Positions 25,531 through 35,100 of a stretch of DNA of 64,000 bases are shown in pieces (position 1 is the first letter of the stretch; each line of letters starts with the position of its first letter). The translations under genes were made by a program, and so were the position numbers. The stretch is from assembly GCF_003813905.1 (NCBI RefSeq), contig NZ_RPFJ01000030.1, forward strand, positions 62,001 to 126,000, given 5' to 3'. The stretch is from Aureibaculum marinum (GTDB lineage Bacteria; Bacteroidota; Bacteroidia; Flavobacteriales; Flavobacteriaceae). The notes beneath the pieces were generated by a model. That model searched no databases and had not been told where the DNA came from. It saw only the letters and a program-made list of their open reading frames with translations.

Positions 25531-27765
25531 TTAATTTACTGAGTCGTTATCAAAATTTTCTAAAATTTCTACAGCACGTTTTCCTTCTTCAGTATTTGGA
25601 TAACTTAGAGCAACAAAACTTAAGGCTTCTTTAAAGGCTTCTGTACCTTTTGTTTTCATTAAAATATGAGCTTTTAATAACTCAAATTTAGGAACAATAG
25701 GTTCGTCTTTAAACTGCTCTATAGCCTTTTCAGTTTTTTGATACGCTCTTGTGTAATGTTGAAAATCATAATCACAATACACATCATTATAAATAGCTTC
25801 TGGTGAATTTGCATCCTTTGAAGCTGCTACTTTATCTGGGTTTAGAATAATACTAGTATACCTAGAGTTCGGATAATTAGTAACGACAATATTTTTATAT
25901 TTATTGCTTTTCTCCTCATCAAAATTAGCATAAATTTTATATAAATGATAATTTATGGGAAGAATTAATTTTTCTGCAGGGTTATAAGTTAATAATTTTT
26001 CTAAGCGTTCAGCAGCCAAAGGGTACTCTTTGAATTGATCCTTATAAAGGACACCTAATTTATAATAAGCATCATTACGAACAGTATTAATACTATCTAG
26101 TTCACTTTTTTTAGTGGGAATTCTACTTATATAGTAATCTAAATCATATTTTTTTGTTGTATCAAAATTATCTTCCGCAATAGCAATATCCGTTTGTTTG
26201 TTTTCTCTAATAGTTGATTTTTTTGCAGAAATACGCCAGTTGTCTTCTAAAGCTCTATTGCCCCAAGTTCTTTTAAATTCTTGTTGTCCAAATCCAGCTA
26301 CATTATTATTGTAAAAGTAAAATTTACCACCTTTTGAACTGCTTTTTGAAGTGTCATCAGATAAGTTTCCAAACCCGGTAGTATTTGTTAAAGAATTTTC
26401 TAGTCTAATTTTTGCTAACTCATCAATTTTTTTGAGACTATCTATATGTTGTTGGAAATAAGCTTCTTGTTCTGTTTTTGATAATGATGCAATTTTTAAA
26501 ATACTATCATTGGTATTTGCTATATGTTCATAAGCAATAACTTCATCTAAACTTTCACGTTTTCTGACAAGGCGTCTAATTCGTTTTTCGTTTTTATTTT
26601 TTGTAATCGCTATAATACTGTCGTAATAAGCTCCAGCCAATTCAAATTTAGCTTTATCAAAATAAATGTTACCTATGGCTTCATAAGTTAATTCTTTTTG
26701 ATATTCCTTAGCATTTTGTACTCTTAAAGATTTTTCAAAATCATTTAAAGCAATTTTTACACTATCATTCAGGTATTCTATACGTCCTTTATGATAATAT
26801 AATTCATCTAAAAAGGGTCTATTGTCTCTGTCTTTAATTGTTTTTTTTAACCGAGCTAATAGTAATGGTGTAGAATCTTTTTTAGTATAATTTTTAGCTC
26901 TATCTATTTGGGCATGAATTTTATATCGTAAAGGTGCTTTTTTAAAATTTATTAGTCTTTCGAAATATAAATTTGAAGAATCAATTTTTTGCTCATTTCT
27001 ATAAAGTTGTCCTAAAATAAATAGGTTTCTAGCTTTTTGTTTAGGGTCAATTGAAAAGAGTACAGCACTGTCTAAATGTTTTAATACTAATTGAGAGCTG
27101 TCAAGAGCTTTATACGCCATTGCCATAGCTGTATGCCCATCTTCAACAAGTTCTAAAGGTAAGTTTAAGTTTTTTAATAAATATTGTAACGTTTCAATAG
27201 CAAGTTCTTCGTTTTGTAAGCGAACTAAAGTTTTTGCTTGCCAAACACGGGTTTCGTCTCTTAATTCATGTTCGGTGTAGTTTCCTAGTATAAAATTAAA
27301 GGCTTCAAGAGCAGGAACAAAACGTTGAGAATAATATCTAGACTTTCCTAGCAGTAAGTAAGCATCATCAATTTGACGGTTGCGTTCTTTTCCGTTGATA
27401 TCCATACCGTGTTTTTGAATGGCTTTTACAGCTTTTTCTTCAGCACGATCAAAACCTGTAGCTGTACTAGTGCCCTCATCATTTTTTTCGGAAGGAGGAG
27501 CGGAAGGGTTTAATAAAATTTGTTTATCGTCTTCCTCAATTTTTAGTGGTTCAATAGGTAAAAGTTCCCAGAAATTATCTTTATAATTATCGTCTAATTG
27601 AAGTTTAGCTTGGTCAAAAGCAACCTGACCATTGTATAGCACATTATACTTGGTAGCGAGTGCGTGCATATTTCTACTTATTATTGTATTTTTTTTAGTA
27701 GAGCAACTAAAAAATAATACAAAAAACGCACTTAAGAAAAGCCAGAGGAAAAACTTTTTAATCAA
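25531..27765 (-). CDS. sprE: SprE/PorW-like TPR lipoprotein of type IX secretion and gliding
   Basis: 744-residue lipoprotein (FFSC lipobox, C21) with multiple tetratricopeptide-like helical repeats (for example DDAYLLLGKSRYYSQRFVPALEAF, ELTYEAIGNIYFDKAKFELAGAYYDS, NDAYYKLGVLYKDQFKEYPLAAERLEKLL). The segment after the lipid site, CSTKKNTIISRNMHALATKYNVLYNG, is the hallmark of SprE/PorW, which connects the PorK-PorN ring to the SprA translocon in the T9SS. It implies that the organism secretes proteins by T9SS and may glide. It lies upstream of bactofilin on the same strand. Confidence 0.9.
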   Translation of the reverse strand: MIKKFFLWLFLSAFFVLFFSCSTKKNTIISRNMHALATKYNVLYNGQVAFDQAKLQLDDNYKDNFWELLPIEPLKIEEDDKQILLNPSAPPSEKNDEGTSTATGFDRAEEKAVKAIQKHGMDINGKERNRQIDDAYLLLGKSRYYSQRFVPALEAFNFILGNYTEHELRDETRVWQAKTLVRLQNEELAIETLQYLLKNLNLPLELVEDGHTAMAMAYKALDSSQLVLKHLDSAVLFSIDPKQKARNLFILGQLYRNEQKIDSSNLYFERLINFKKAPLRYKIHAQIDRAKNYTKKDSTPLLLARLKKTIKDRDNRPFLDELYYHKGRIEYLNDSVKIALNDFEKSLRVQNAKEYQKELTYEAIGNIYFDKAKFELAGAYYDSIIAITKNKNEKRIRRLVRKRESLDEVIAYEHIANTNDSILKIASLSKTEQEAYFQQHIDSLKKIDELAKIRLENSLTNTTGFGNLSDDTSKSSSKGGKFYFYNNNVAGFGQQEFKRTWGNRALEDNWRISAKKSTIRENKQTDIAIAEDNFDTTKKYDLDYYISRIPTKKSELDSINTVRNDAYYKLGVLYKDQFKEYPLAAERLEKLLTYNPAEKLILPINYHLYKIYANFDEEKSNKYKNIVVTNYPNSRYTSIILNPDKVAASKDANSPEAIYNDVYCDYDFQHYTRAYQKTEKAIEQFKDEPIVPKFELLKAHILMKTKGTEAFKEALSFVALSYPNTEEGKRAVEILENFDNDSVN

Positions 27766-27847
27766 AATTCGAATTTGTCTAGTAGTGTAACTAAAAAATA
27801 AATGAATTATTGTGTACTATATTAGAAAAGTTCAAATATACTAGAAA

Positions 27848-28543
27848 TTATAGAATTGGTTGATATTCTGGATAGTTTTTAACCATGTATTCTGTCATTT
27901 TGTTTGGAATAATTTTGATGGCAATATACAGTACAATTGAATAGCTGATTACAAAAATTGAGAGGGTCCAAAGTAACCAATAATTATTTGGAAGTGAATA
28001 GCTAATGGTTTGATAAATCTGAAAAGGAATCGTAACAAAGAAGCCCAAACCCCCAAATGTAGCCATAATATTTTCAGACAACCATTTTTTATTTGTAGCC
28101 TTTTGTTTTTTTCTAATCTTTTTAAATGTTTTATAGATAAATAAAAATTGAATTAAAACTAATACTGTTAAAGAAGCACTAATCAATATGTTTTTATTTT
28201 CTAAAAAATTAAGAATAGAGAAGTAAGAAACTATTAAAAAAGCTGTTAAGAGTATTTTAGGGAGACTAAAAAATAACTTAAATTCTTTTAATATTAACAA
28301 CCAATATTTTTTGTTAAGTGCTTTTTGACGTTTTTCAACCACACTAGAAAAGCCTATTATTCCAAATTTTTTAAAAGAGTTGTCTCTTGCGTCTTCAAAA
28401 GATAATTTTGGATTTTCGCTCCATATTTGTTCAATATCATTGGCGAGATGATCTACCAATTCGGTTTGCAGGTCGTACCATTCTACATAATGTTTTTCTG
28501 TAAATGTGTAGAGTTGGTCGATATGTGTTTTAGTTATTTTCAT
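27848..28543 (-). CDS. HAAS-like membrane protein, paralogue 1
   Basis: 231 residues. The N-terminal soluble part (1-80) reads YDLQTELVDHLANDIEQIWSENPKLSFEDARDNSFKKFGIIGF, with the ELxDHLxxxIE...FG pattern of HAAS-type domains that partner PadR regulators. Four hydrophobic helices follow. It overlaps the upstream paralogue by 4 bp and is last in the padR operon. The two copies share the DLQTELVDHLANDIEQIW block exactly, which indicates tandem duplication. A role in PadR signalling or membrane stress sensing is inferred from family context. Confidence 0.72.
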   Translation of the reverse strand: MKITKTHIDQLYTFTEKHYVEWYDLQTELVDHLANDIEQIWSENPKLSFEDARDNSFKKFGIIGFSSVVEKRQKALNKKYWLLILKEFKLFFSLPKILLTAFLIVSYFSILNFLENKNILISASLTVLVLIQFLFIYKTFKKIRKKQKATNKKWLSENIMATFGGLGFFVTIPFQIYQTISYSLPNNYWLLWTLSIFVISYSIVLYIAIKIIPNKMTEYMVKNYPEYQPIL

Positions 28544-29235
28544 TGAGCAATATCATGTTTTTTGATTGTTGCCTCAAATTTTGGCGGAATAACCCAAAGT
28601 GTTATATAAAATAGCAAAGAAATTAGTACTATTCCGAAAGTCGATAATAACTGAATTGTTATGGACCAATTTATGGTGATATTTCTGAGTAAATAGTTAT
28701 AAAATGGATAGGGTTGTACTAATACTGTAAAAAGTAATACAGAGTTAGACTTGATTACAATGTCTTCAAACAACCATCGTTTTCCTGTTTTTCTTTTACG
28801 TACTTTAAGTTTTATTGTTAAATACAATGCATAAATAAAGGCTATTGAGTAAATGACAGTTATGCTATACACTAGAAAAGAATACTTGTCAGCAACCATG
28901 TCAAAACCTAAATAAATAATTGCTGTAAAAAATAATGTTATCATTATTTTTGGGAATGAAAAAAACGCTACAAAATGGTGTCTAAACCTTTTCCAATTTT
29001 CCTTTTTCATAGTTTTTTCGCGTTGACTTACAAATTTTGAAAATCCTTTGAGTCCAAATTTTATGGTAGCTTTATATCTAGCTTGCTCAAAAGTGAGGTT
29101 AGGTTCCTTTTTCCAAATTTGTTCAATGTCGTTTGCAAGATGGTCTACCAGTTCTGTTTGTAAATCGTAGTATTCGACTTTGTGTTGTTCAACGAAATCG
29201 TAGAGAGATTGTATGTGTTGTTTTGTTAGTTGCAT
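28540..29235 (-). CDS. HAAS-like membrane protein, paralogue 2
   Basis: I take the start at MQLTKQHIQSLYDFVEQHK (complement 29233-29235). The open frame extends further upstream only because it runs antiphase through padR, and that stretch looks non-native. This gives 231 residues with the same layout as its neighbour: an ELVDHLANDIEQIW soluble domain followed by about four membrane helices (SFPKIMITLFFTAIIYLGF, YSITVIYSIAFIYALYLTI and two more). It begins 1 bp after the padR stop, so translation is coupled. Confidence 0.75.
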   Translation of the reverse strand: MQLTKQHIQSLYDFVEQHKVEYYDLQTELVDHLANDIEQIWKKEPNLTFEQARYKATIKFGLKGFSKFVSQREKTMKKENWKRFRHHFVAFFSFPKIMITLFFTAIIYLGFDMVADKYSFLVYSITVIYSIAFIYALYLTIKLKVRKRKTGKRWLFEDIVIKSNSVLLFTVLVQPYPFYNYLLRNITINWSITIQLLSTFGIVLISLLFYITLWVIPPKFEATIKKHDIAQ

Positions 29236-29236
29236 A

Positions 29237-29569
29237 TTAAGCCAATTTCGGGTTAATAATCGTTTGCATTGTTTTGAGGAAAGTCTCCAGTTCTGCCATA
29301 CGGTTAACCGTTTCTTTGGTGCCTTGCTCTGTAAGTTTGTAGTATTTACGCATTCGGTTGCCAATGTTTACAATTTCAACATCTAATAAGCCTTCCGCTT
29401 CTAGTTTGTGTAATGTAGGGTAGAGGGCACCTTCGGTGATTTTTAATTCCCCTTTAGTGAGTTCTTTTACCTTTTGGGTAATTTCATAACCATACATTTT
29501 ATCTTGCTTTTCTAGTAATTGAAGTATGATGGTTTGTAAAGTACCTTTGTATAATTTTTGATTTCCCAT
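29237..29569 (-). CDS. PadR-family transcriptional regulator
   Basis: 110-residue winged-helix regulator starting at MGNQKLYKGTLQTIILQLLE. An ATG five codons earlier exists but lies upstream of the likely -7 element, so it should not be transcribed. The wing and recognition helix are in MYGYEITQKVKELTKGELKITEGALYPTLHKLEAEGLL, followed by a C-terminal dimerisation helix. PadR proteins usually repress their own operon in response to a ligand or membrane partner. Here the operon partners are two HAAS-like membrane proteins, and half-site repeats overlap the promoter. Confidence 0.92.
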   Translation of the reverse strand: MGNQKLYKGTLQTIILQLLEKQDKMYGYEITQKVKELTKGELKITEGALYPTLHKLEAEGLLDVEIVNIGNRMRKYYKLTEQGTKETVNRMAELETFLKTMQTIINPKLA

Positions 29570-29573
29570 AAAA

Positions 29574-29616
29574 CAAATATACATAATTTACTTATACATA
29601 AGAAAATTATGTATAA
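29574..29616 (-). promoter_or_regulatory. padR promoter with repeated operator half-sites
   Basis: TATATTTG (minus strand, 29574-29581) fits the -7 consensus and ends 5 nt before the padR ATG, implying a leaderless or nearly leaderless mRNA. Directly upstream TTATACATAA (29592-29601) and TTATGTATAA (29607-29616) form a perfect 10-bp inverted repeat with a 5-nt spacer. A third half-site, TATACATAA, lies at 29578-29586 over the -7 element. ATGTAT/ATACAT cores are usual for PadR sites. Confidence 0.65.
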
Positions 29617-29675
29617 AAATTTCTCTTTGAAATAATGAGTTATTAATGGTGATTTTTTAGTTATCAGTATGAACA

Positions 29676-29742
29676 CCCCTATTGAGCTACGCTCGGTATC
29701 TTCAATGAAAATACATTTTCATTTCGATAATCCTCAAAGGGG
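29676..29742. repeat. Nested palindromic intergenic element
   Basis: Outer arms CCCCT-a-TTGAG (29676-29686) and CTCAAAGGGG (29733-29742) pair with a single bulge. Middle arms TATC (29697-29700) and GATA (29726-29729) pair, and inner arms AATGAAAAT (29704-29712) and ATTTTCATT (29715-29723) pair perfectly. The whole 67-bp unit could fold into one branched hairpin. It lies between divergent-looking control regions with no coding content. It resembles short dispersed intergenic repeats, but copy number cannot be judged here. Confidence 0.5.
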
Positions 29743-29817
29743 ACAATCCATTCTAATGAAATAAATTAAATAACAAAGAAACCCTCTTTTCTTTCTGAAA
29801 GGGCTGGGGATAGGATT

Positions 29818-30513
29818 TTATAGTGAAAAATGTCCTTCTAATTCTTTTAATGTGGCTTCTGAAGTTTCAATATCTTTAATCAGTTCTCCTTTTTCCAACA
29901 CTACAATACGTTCACAGACTTCGGTTACATGGCCAAGGTCATGACTAGAAATTAAAATTGTAGCTTTGTTTTCTTCTGTTAATGATTTAAGCAATTTTTT
30001 AAGGCGAATTTGTGTCGTTGGGTCTAAATTAGCAAAAGGTTCATCTAAAATGATAACTTCTGGGTTTCCAATTAATGCAGCTACAATACCAGCTTTTTTC
30101 TGATTCCCTTTAGATAAATCGCGTAAATATTTGCGTTTGCCTATAATTTCACCATTAAATAATTCTTCAAAAGGTTCTAAAAAAGTATCTACATCAGCTT
30201 TGTTCATGCCGCGTAACTCACCAATAAAATAGAAATATTCTTCAGGGGTTAAGTAGCCAATTAAAAAACTTTCATCAATAAATGCAGCGGTAAAAGGTTT
30301 CCAGTCCTCACTTTTATCGACTTGAATTTTATTATTGGTAATTGATCCTGTTGTTGGTTGTATCAAGTCTAACAGCAAATTAAAAAAAGTAGTTTTTCCA
30401 GCTCCGTTATTTCCTACCAATCCAAAAGATTGACCTTTTGGAATTTCTAAGTTTTCTAATTGTAATACAGTTGTTTGTCCGTATTTTTTAGAAATATTTG
30501 TTGCTTTTATCAT
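29818..30513 (-). CDS. ABC transporter ATP-binding protein
   Basis: 231-residue ATPase. Walker A is GNNGAGKTTFF, the signature LSKGNQKK is a variant of LSGGQ, Walker B is VIILDEPFANLD, and ISSHD supplies the switch histidine. The short length and PTTGSITN style match ABC-2 exporters. The partner is the DUF5687-type permease encoded just upstream (66-bp gap, same strand). Substrate unknown. A CCCT/AGGG-containing hairpin region at about 29785-29805 follows the stop and may terminate the transcript. Confidence 0.93.
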   Translation of the reverse strand: MIKATNISKKYGQTTVLQLENLEIPKGQSFGLVGNNGAGKTTFFNLLLDLIQPTTGSITNNKIQVDKSEDWKPFTAAFIDESFLIGYLTPEEYFYFIGELRGMNKADVDTFLEPFEELFNGEIIGKRKYLRDLSKGNQKKAGIVAALIGNPEVIILDEPFANLDPTTQIRLKKLLKSLTEENKATILISSHDLGHVTEVCERIVVLEKGELIKDIETSEATLKELEGHFSL

Positions 30514-30579
30514 CTTTTTAAATTTTATAGACTTAAATATTTAGGTTTGGTATTTCTACTAATAAATAATAAATAGGTT

Positions 30580-32058
30580 TTAATTATCTTGATTAAAAGC
30601 TTCAATCATTTTATACTTGCTATCTATATATTTTTTAGTAATGGCTATCATTATTTTTTGATGAAAAACAATACCAATGATTCCTAAAATTATTAAGGTT
30701 GCAAGTCCTGCTTCAAAATTGATAAACTTATAGGGAATGTAAAACAAAACCATTGGGATTATTAGAAGAGGAAAACCAATTATCCATTGTACGGCCCCAG
30801 TTCCTTGATAGTTAAAGGCTGCCCGTTGATTTAAGTCAATTTTTTTACGGTTAAAAGACCCTCCATATAAAAGTACATGAGAGTTTACACCAATATTATA
30901 AATCATAGCAGCAAAATGCACTACTAATACCTTCCAGCCAAAATAGACATAGGGAATACTTAAAATAAACATTAAAATGGCACTCATCATCATCAATTTA
31001 TGTTTTGAACTGAGGTATTCTTTATATTTAATGTTTTGGCTCATTAATAATTTATAGTAGCCACTATCCCAAGCTGGAATAAATTGGCCAAAATTGATCA
31101 TAAAAATACCTGTTACAAAAATTCCTACAAACACATAAAATGCTACCATATTTTGATAAGTAGGATTCGGATAAAAAAACAGTCCATAAAACAAACCAAT
31201 AGCTACAATAAATACTGAAGAACGCGGTCTTTTATTACGCCAAAGTAATTTTAAATCGAGTTGTAAAAAGGGTGCAACTGAGCCAAATCTTCGTGTCCAA
31301 GCCATATCTGTTGTTGTGGCAATTTCTGTTTTGGCTTTAAGTGATTGGTCTATGTATAATTTCTGTTTTAAGATATAATAATTTGCATAATAGAGAGTAA
31401 TTAAAATGGCAATAGGAATAATTAAAAATATTGAATCTGTTGTAATGGCATTTATGGTATTGCCTATAATATCTGTAAATGAAATAATATTAAAATAGTT
31501 GAGTCCAAATAAGATTCCTGAAAAAGCTAAAATGGGTAAAAAAGACAATTCCGTTTCGGCAGATTTACTTTCTATAATAAAATTTAAAAAGTTGGTAATT
31601 AATGTAAGGATAACTATTAGAAACATCCAAGTAAATACTACAGATGTCATATAGCCATTTAAAAGTAAAATTATACCAAAAGGTATGATTGTAAATAACG
31701 GTAAAAAGTTAAAAAAAGATAAAGCAGATCTCCCTAATATATAATGTAAAATACTGTTTCTTTTTATAGGTAAGGTGAGTAATGGCTTTATATTCATTAC
31801 AGGTAATTTCTGAAAGAAAAAACGCATTAATAAATCGCCCAATAGCCAGTAAAAAAGATAGTTATTTACAATAAGTAATGGGTCTTGATTGGGAAATTGT
31901 TCTTTTAATAAAGGATATAGCCCAAAACCTAATCCTAAAAAAATTAACATAAAATATATGGCAAAAAATACCATTAAGATATTTATAACTACGTTTTTTT
32001 GCCAGTATGAAGACCGGAAAAATTGTTTCCACTGCAAGTTAAAAAATCTTAATATCAT
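30580..32058 (-). CDS. ABC permease, DUF5687-like
   Basis: 492-residue integral membrane protein with about ten to twelve hydrophobic helices. N-terminal FNLQWKQFFRSSYWQKNV and the LPIKRNSILHYILGRSALSFFN segment resemble the Bacteroidota DUF5687 permease group, which pairs with a small ATPase. The downstream ATPase gene completes the exporter. A central cytosolic stretch (about 235-265, KAKTEIATTTDMAWTRRFGS) divides two helix bundles. No substrate can be inferred. Confidence 0.82.
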   Translation of the reverse strand: MILRFFNLQWKQFFRSSYWQKNVVINILMVFFAIYFMLIFLGLGFGLYPLLKEQFPNQDPLLIVNNYLFYWLLGDLLMRFFFQKLPVMNIKPLLTLPIKRNSILHYILGRSALSFFNFLPLFTIIPFGIILLLNGYMTSVVFTWMFLIVILTLITNFLNFIIESKSAETELSFLPILAFSGILFGLNYFNIISFTDIIGNTINAITTDSIFLIIPIAILITLYYANYYILKQKLYIDQSLKAKTEIATTTDMAWTRRFGSVAPFLQLDLKLLWRNKRPRSSVFIVAIGLFYGLFFYPNPTYQNMVAFYVFVGIFVTGIFMINFGQFIPAWDSGYYKLLMSQNIKYKEYLSSKHKLMMMSAILMFILSIPYVYFGWKVLVVHFAAMIYNIGVNSHVLLYGGSFNRKKIDLNQRAAFNYQGTGAVQWIIGFPLLIIPMVLFYIPYKFINFEAGLATLIILGIIGIVFHQKIMIAITKKYIDSKYKMIEAFNQDN

Positions 32059-32123
32059 GTTGATGGTTTAGAAATGTTAGTTGTTTTAACGAAAGTTTTG
32101 TTACAAAAATAATTGTTTAAAGG

Positions 32124-35100
32124 TTAATAATTTAGTTGTAAAGCATGAGCATTACAAATATATTGCTTTTTGTTAGTTTTATTTTTAAATACTAAAAATA
32201 GGTCTGCAACTTCATTTGTTGGAACTATTTTTATGTTGTAGTTTTTTATTTTACTGTCTTTTTTATTGAAATAATTTAAATTGGTTTTTCCAATTAATTT
32301 ACCTGTTTTTGAACCTATTCTAAGTTCAATAGTACCGTTGTAATTGTAGTTTTGAGCAAAATAGGCTGAAAAATCAATGCTTTTTAATCCATTAAAGTCT
32401 ATTTTATTAAATTTAAGAAAAGTATTGTCTTTAATACCTCCTAAAACTTGACTGTCTTTTGCTTTCCAATTGTTTAGTCCTTCGCTTTTCTCATTGGCTT
32501 TTTGTGTTTCAATATAGGGTGATTTAAAAACGAGTTGTTTTCTAGCAATAAGTTCTGCATTTTCTAACCCTTTTTTTCCTTTGTCTTTATAAGTAACTGT
32601 TAAAATATAGACTCCGTTTTTATCTTTATTATTATGCTCATTAAAAGTTAAAGTTCCATCTAATGGTAATAATTTAGTTGTATTACTTTCTAGTTTTAGA
32701 GATAAAATATAATCAACAATTTTATTCGCATCACTAGTGCTTAATGTTGGGTGAGCCACCATCATTGTTTCTCCCCAAACACCAGATCCTCCATTTAAAA
32801 TTTTATCTATTAAATATCCTATATCTTTTTTGCTATATTTATTCGCAATTTCTTTATAACTAGGACCATTCACTTTTGTATCAATAGCATGACAAGCTTT
32901 ACAGTCTCCATTTTCAATGATAGTTTTACCTTCAGGATCTATTATCTGTTGATGCCCTATAGTGGCTTTAACTATATCTTTACCTTGTGGAATGTAGTTT
33001 AATGACACTTTAACATTTTTGTGGTCTATAGTATTGTTTAGTGTGCTGCCATCTTGTTTATCGGTTACTGAAATGCTATAATTTACAGATCTTCCTTTCC
33101 AGTAATAAGGGTTGGAGTTGTTTGTGGTAATCTCTATTTCAGGAATATCATTTCCTACTAATATTTTGCTTATAGCGGTAGAGCTTTCGCCGAATTGGTC
33201 TGTTACTTTAAGCTCTACATTGTAAGTTCCAATTTTGTCAAATGTAAACGTTGGATTTTTTTCAGTAGATTGTACTTTGTTGTTATAAGACCACTCATAA
33301 GTTAGTTCGTCATTATCATAATCTTCTGATTTATCACCTCTAAATTTAACAGTTAGAGGTTCTCCGCCAATGGTATGGTCATTCTCTATAGTTGCAATAG
33401 GTTTTCTGTTTCCTTCAATATATTCAATTCTACTTAAACGAGCGTCCATATTTCTTTTGTTCCAAGCTTGGCCGTACTCTAAGGTGTACAAATTTCCATC
33501 TGAACCAAAAATCATATCCATAGGATGAGAAAATTCAGTACTGGGCATAAAGGCATCTGCTTTAACGTAATTGTACTCATCATCTAGTGTAACTATATAA
33601 ATCCAATCACGCATCCATTCATATACAAATAATTTATTTTCAAAATATTCAGGAAAAGTTGATTTCGCATTAGGAAAATCATCTTTATGAAAAACTGGGC
33701 CAGACATAGGGTTTACACCACCAATTCCTAGCCAAGGAAATTCTTCAGAAGCATCATAAGAATACCAAATTTGAGATTCTTTTATTGGAGGCAGTTTTTG
33801 GATGCCTGTGTTGTGTGGAGAATTATTTATAATATCGTTTGGGTCAAATTTAGGACCCGACGTATTTGTTGCAAAGTCAAAATCGTTATATGCTTGGTTG
33901 TTTCCTCTTGTGTAAGGCCAACCATAAAAACCAGCTTCTCTAGCTTGGTCAAATTCACCCATTCCTTTTGGACCACGATTGGGATTGTCTTTTCCAGCAT
34001 CAGGTCCAACATCACCCCAATATAGAAATCCCGTTTTACTATCAATAGACAAACGAAAAGGATTTCTGTTGCCCATAATATAAATTTCAGGACGAGTTTT
34101 AGGAGTGCCTTTAGAAAATAAATTGCCTTCTGGTATTGAATATGTGCCGTCAGGTTCAGGTTTAATTCTTAGAATTTTTCCACGTAAGTCATTGGAGTTA
34201 GCAGCTGATTTTTGTGCATCCCAAAGAGCTCTACCTTCACGTTCGTCAATAGGAGCATAGCCATTAGATTCAAATGGGTTGGTATTGTCTCCAATACCAA
34301 TAAATAAGTTTCCGTCTGGTCCAAATTCTAATACTCCACCACTATGGCAACATTCTCTTATAACAGGAATTTCTAGTAATATTTTTTCTGAGTTTAGGTG
34401 TAATTCATTATTTACTAAATCAAAACGAGATACATGCTGTAAGGGTTCGTCACCTGGTTTTGAGTAGAATAAATATATCCAATTATTTTGTTCGAAGTTT
34501 GGGTCAACGGCTAACCCTAACAAACCATCTTCGTTACCATAAAAGACGTCTATTTTGGCAATTTCTTTAGTTTTATTCTCTTTAAAATCGAAAAATTTTA
34601 TGTTTCCTCTACGTTCAATAAATAGGATGCCTTTTCCAGGAACTTCATCCAATTCCATAGGTTCGTCTAAATTAAAATCTAATACCGTTTTTACAAATCT
34701 ATTTTCATTAGGTATTTTTTCAGTAGTTGCCTTTCCGTAATCTAATATATTGTCTCCAATAGCATACTGTATACCTCCTGATAAATGAGAAAGAAATAGA
34801 GAATCTTGATAAGTTTCATTGGTGTGTCCTATTCCAGTATAGAAAGCTCTACCGCCATCATAATTATGGTACCAGCTCATAGGATGATTGTTAGCATTAG
34901 TACCTCCTGAGTATGAGTTTTCGTCTATTTTAAGTAGTACATTAATATTCGGATTAATATCCTTAAAGTTGTACCATTCGTCAGTTTTTACCCAAGTACT
35001 TTTTAAGTGTTGAGTAGAAATATGAGTAATGTCTGTTACGTTTAAGGTAGCTTCTTGAATTTTTGGGTGATTTACAAAATAGGCACCTACTAAATTTCCA

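Noticed and set aside
29301-29310. A GGTTAACC core like the alginate operator dyads
   Set aside because: Single copy inside the padR coding sequence, flanked by C and G rather than TT/AA and with no 13-bp partner; taken as chance.
28540-29364. A 274-residue version of the second HAAS-like protein starting inside padR
   Set aside because: The extra N-terminus is the antiphase reading of padR and the family-like sequence starts at MQLTKQH, 1 bp after the padR stop.
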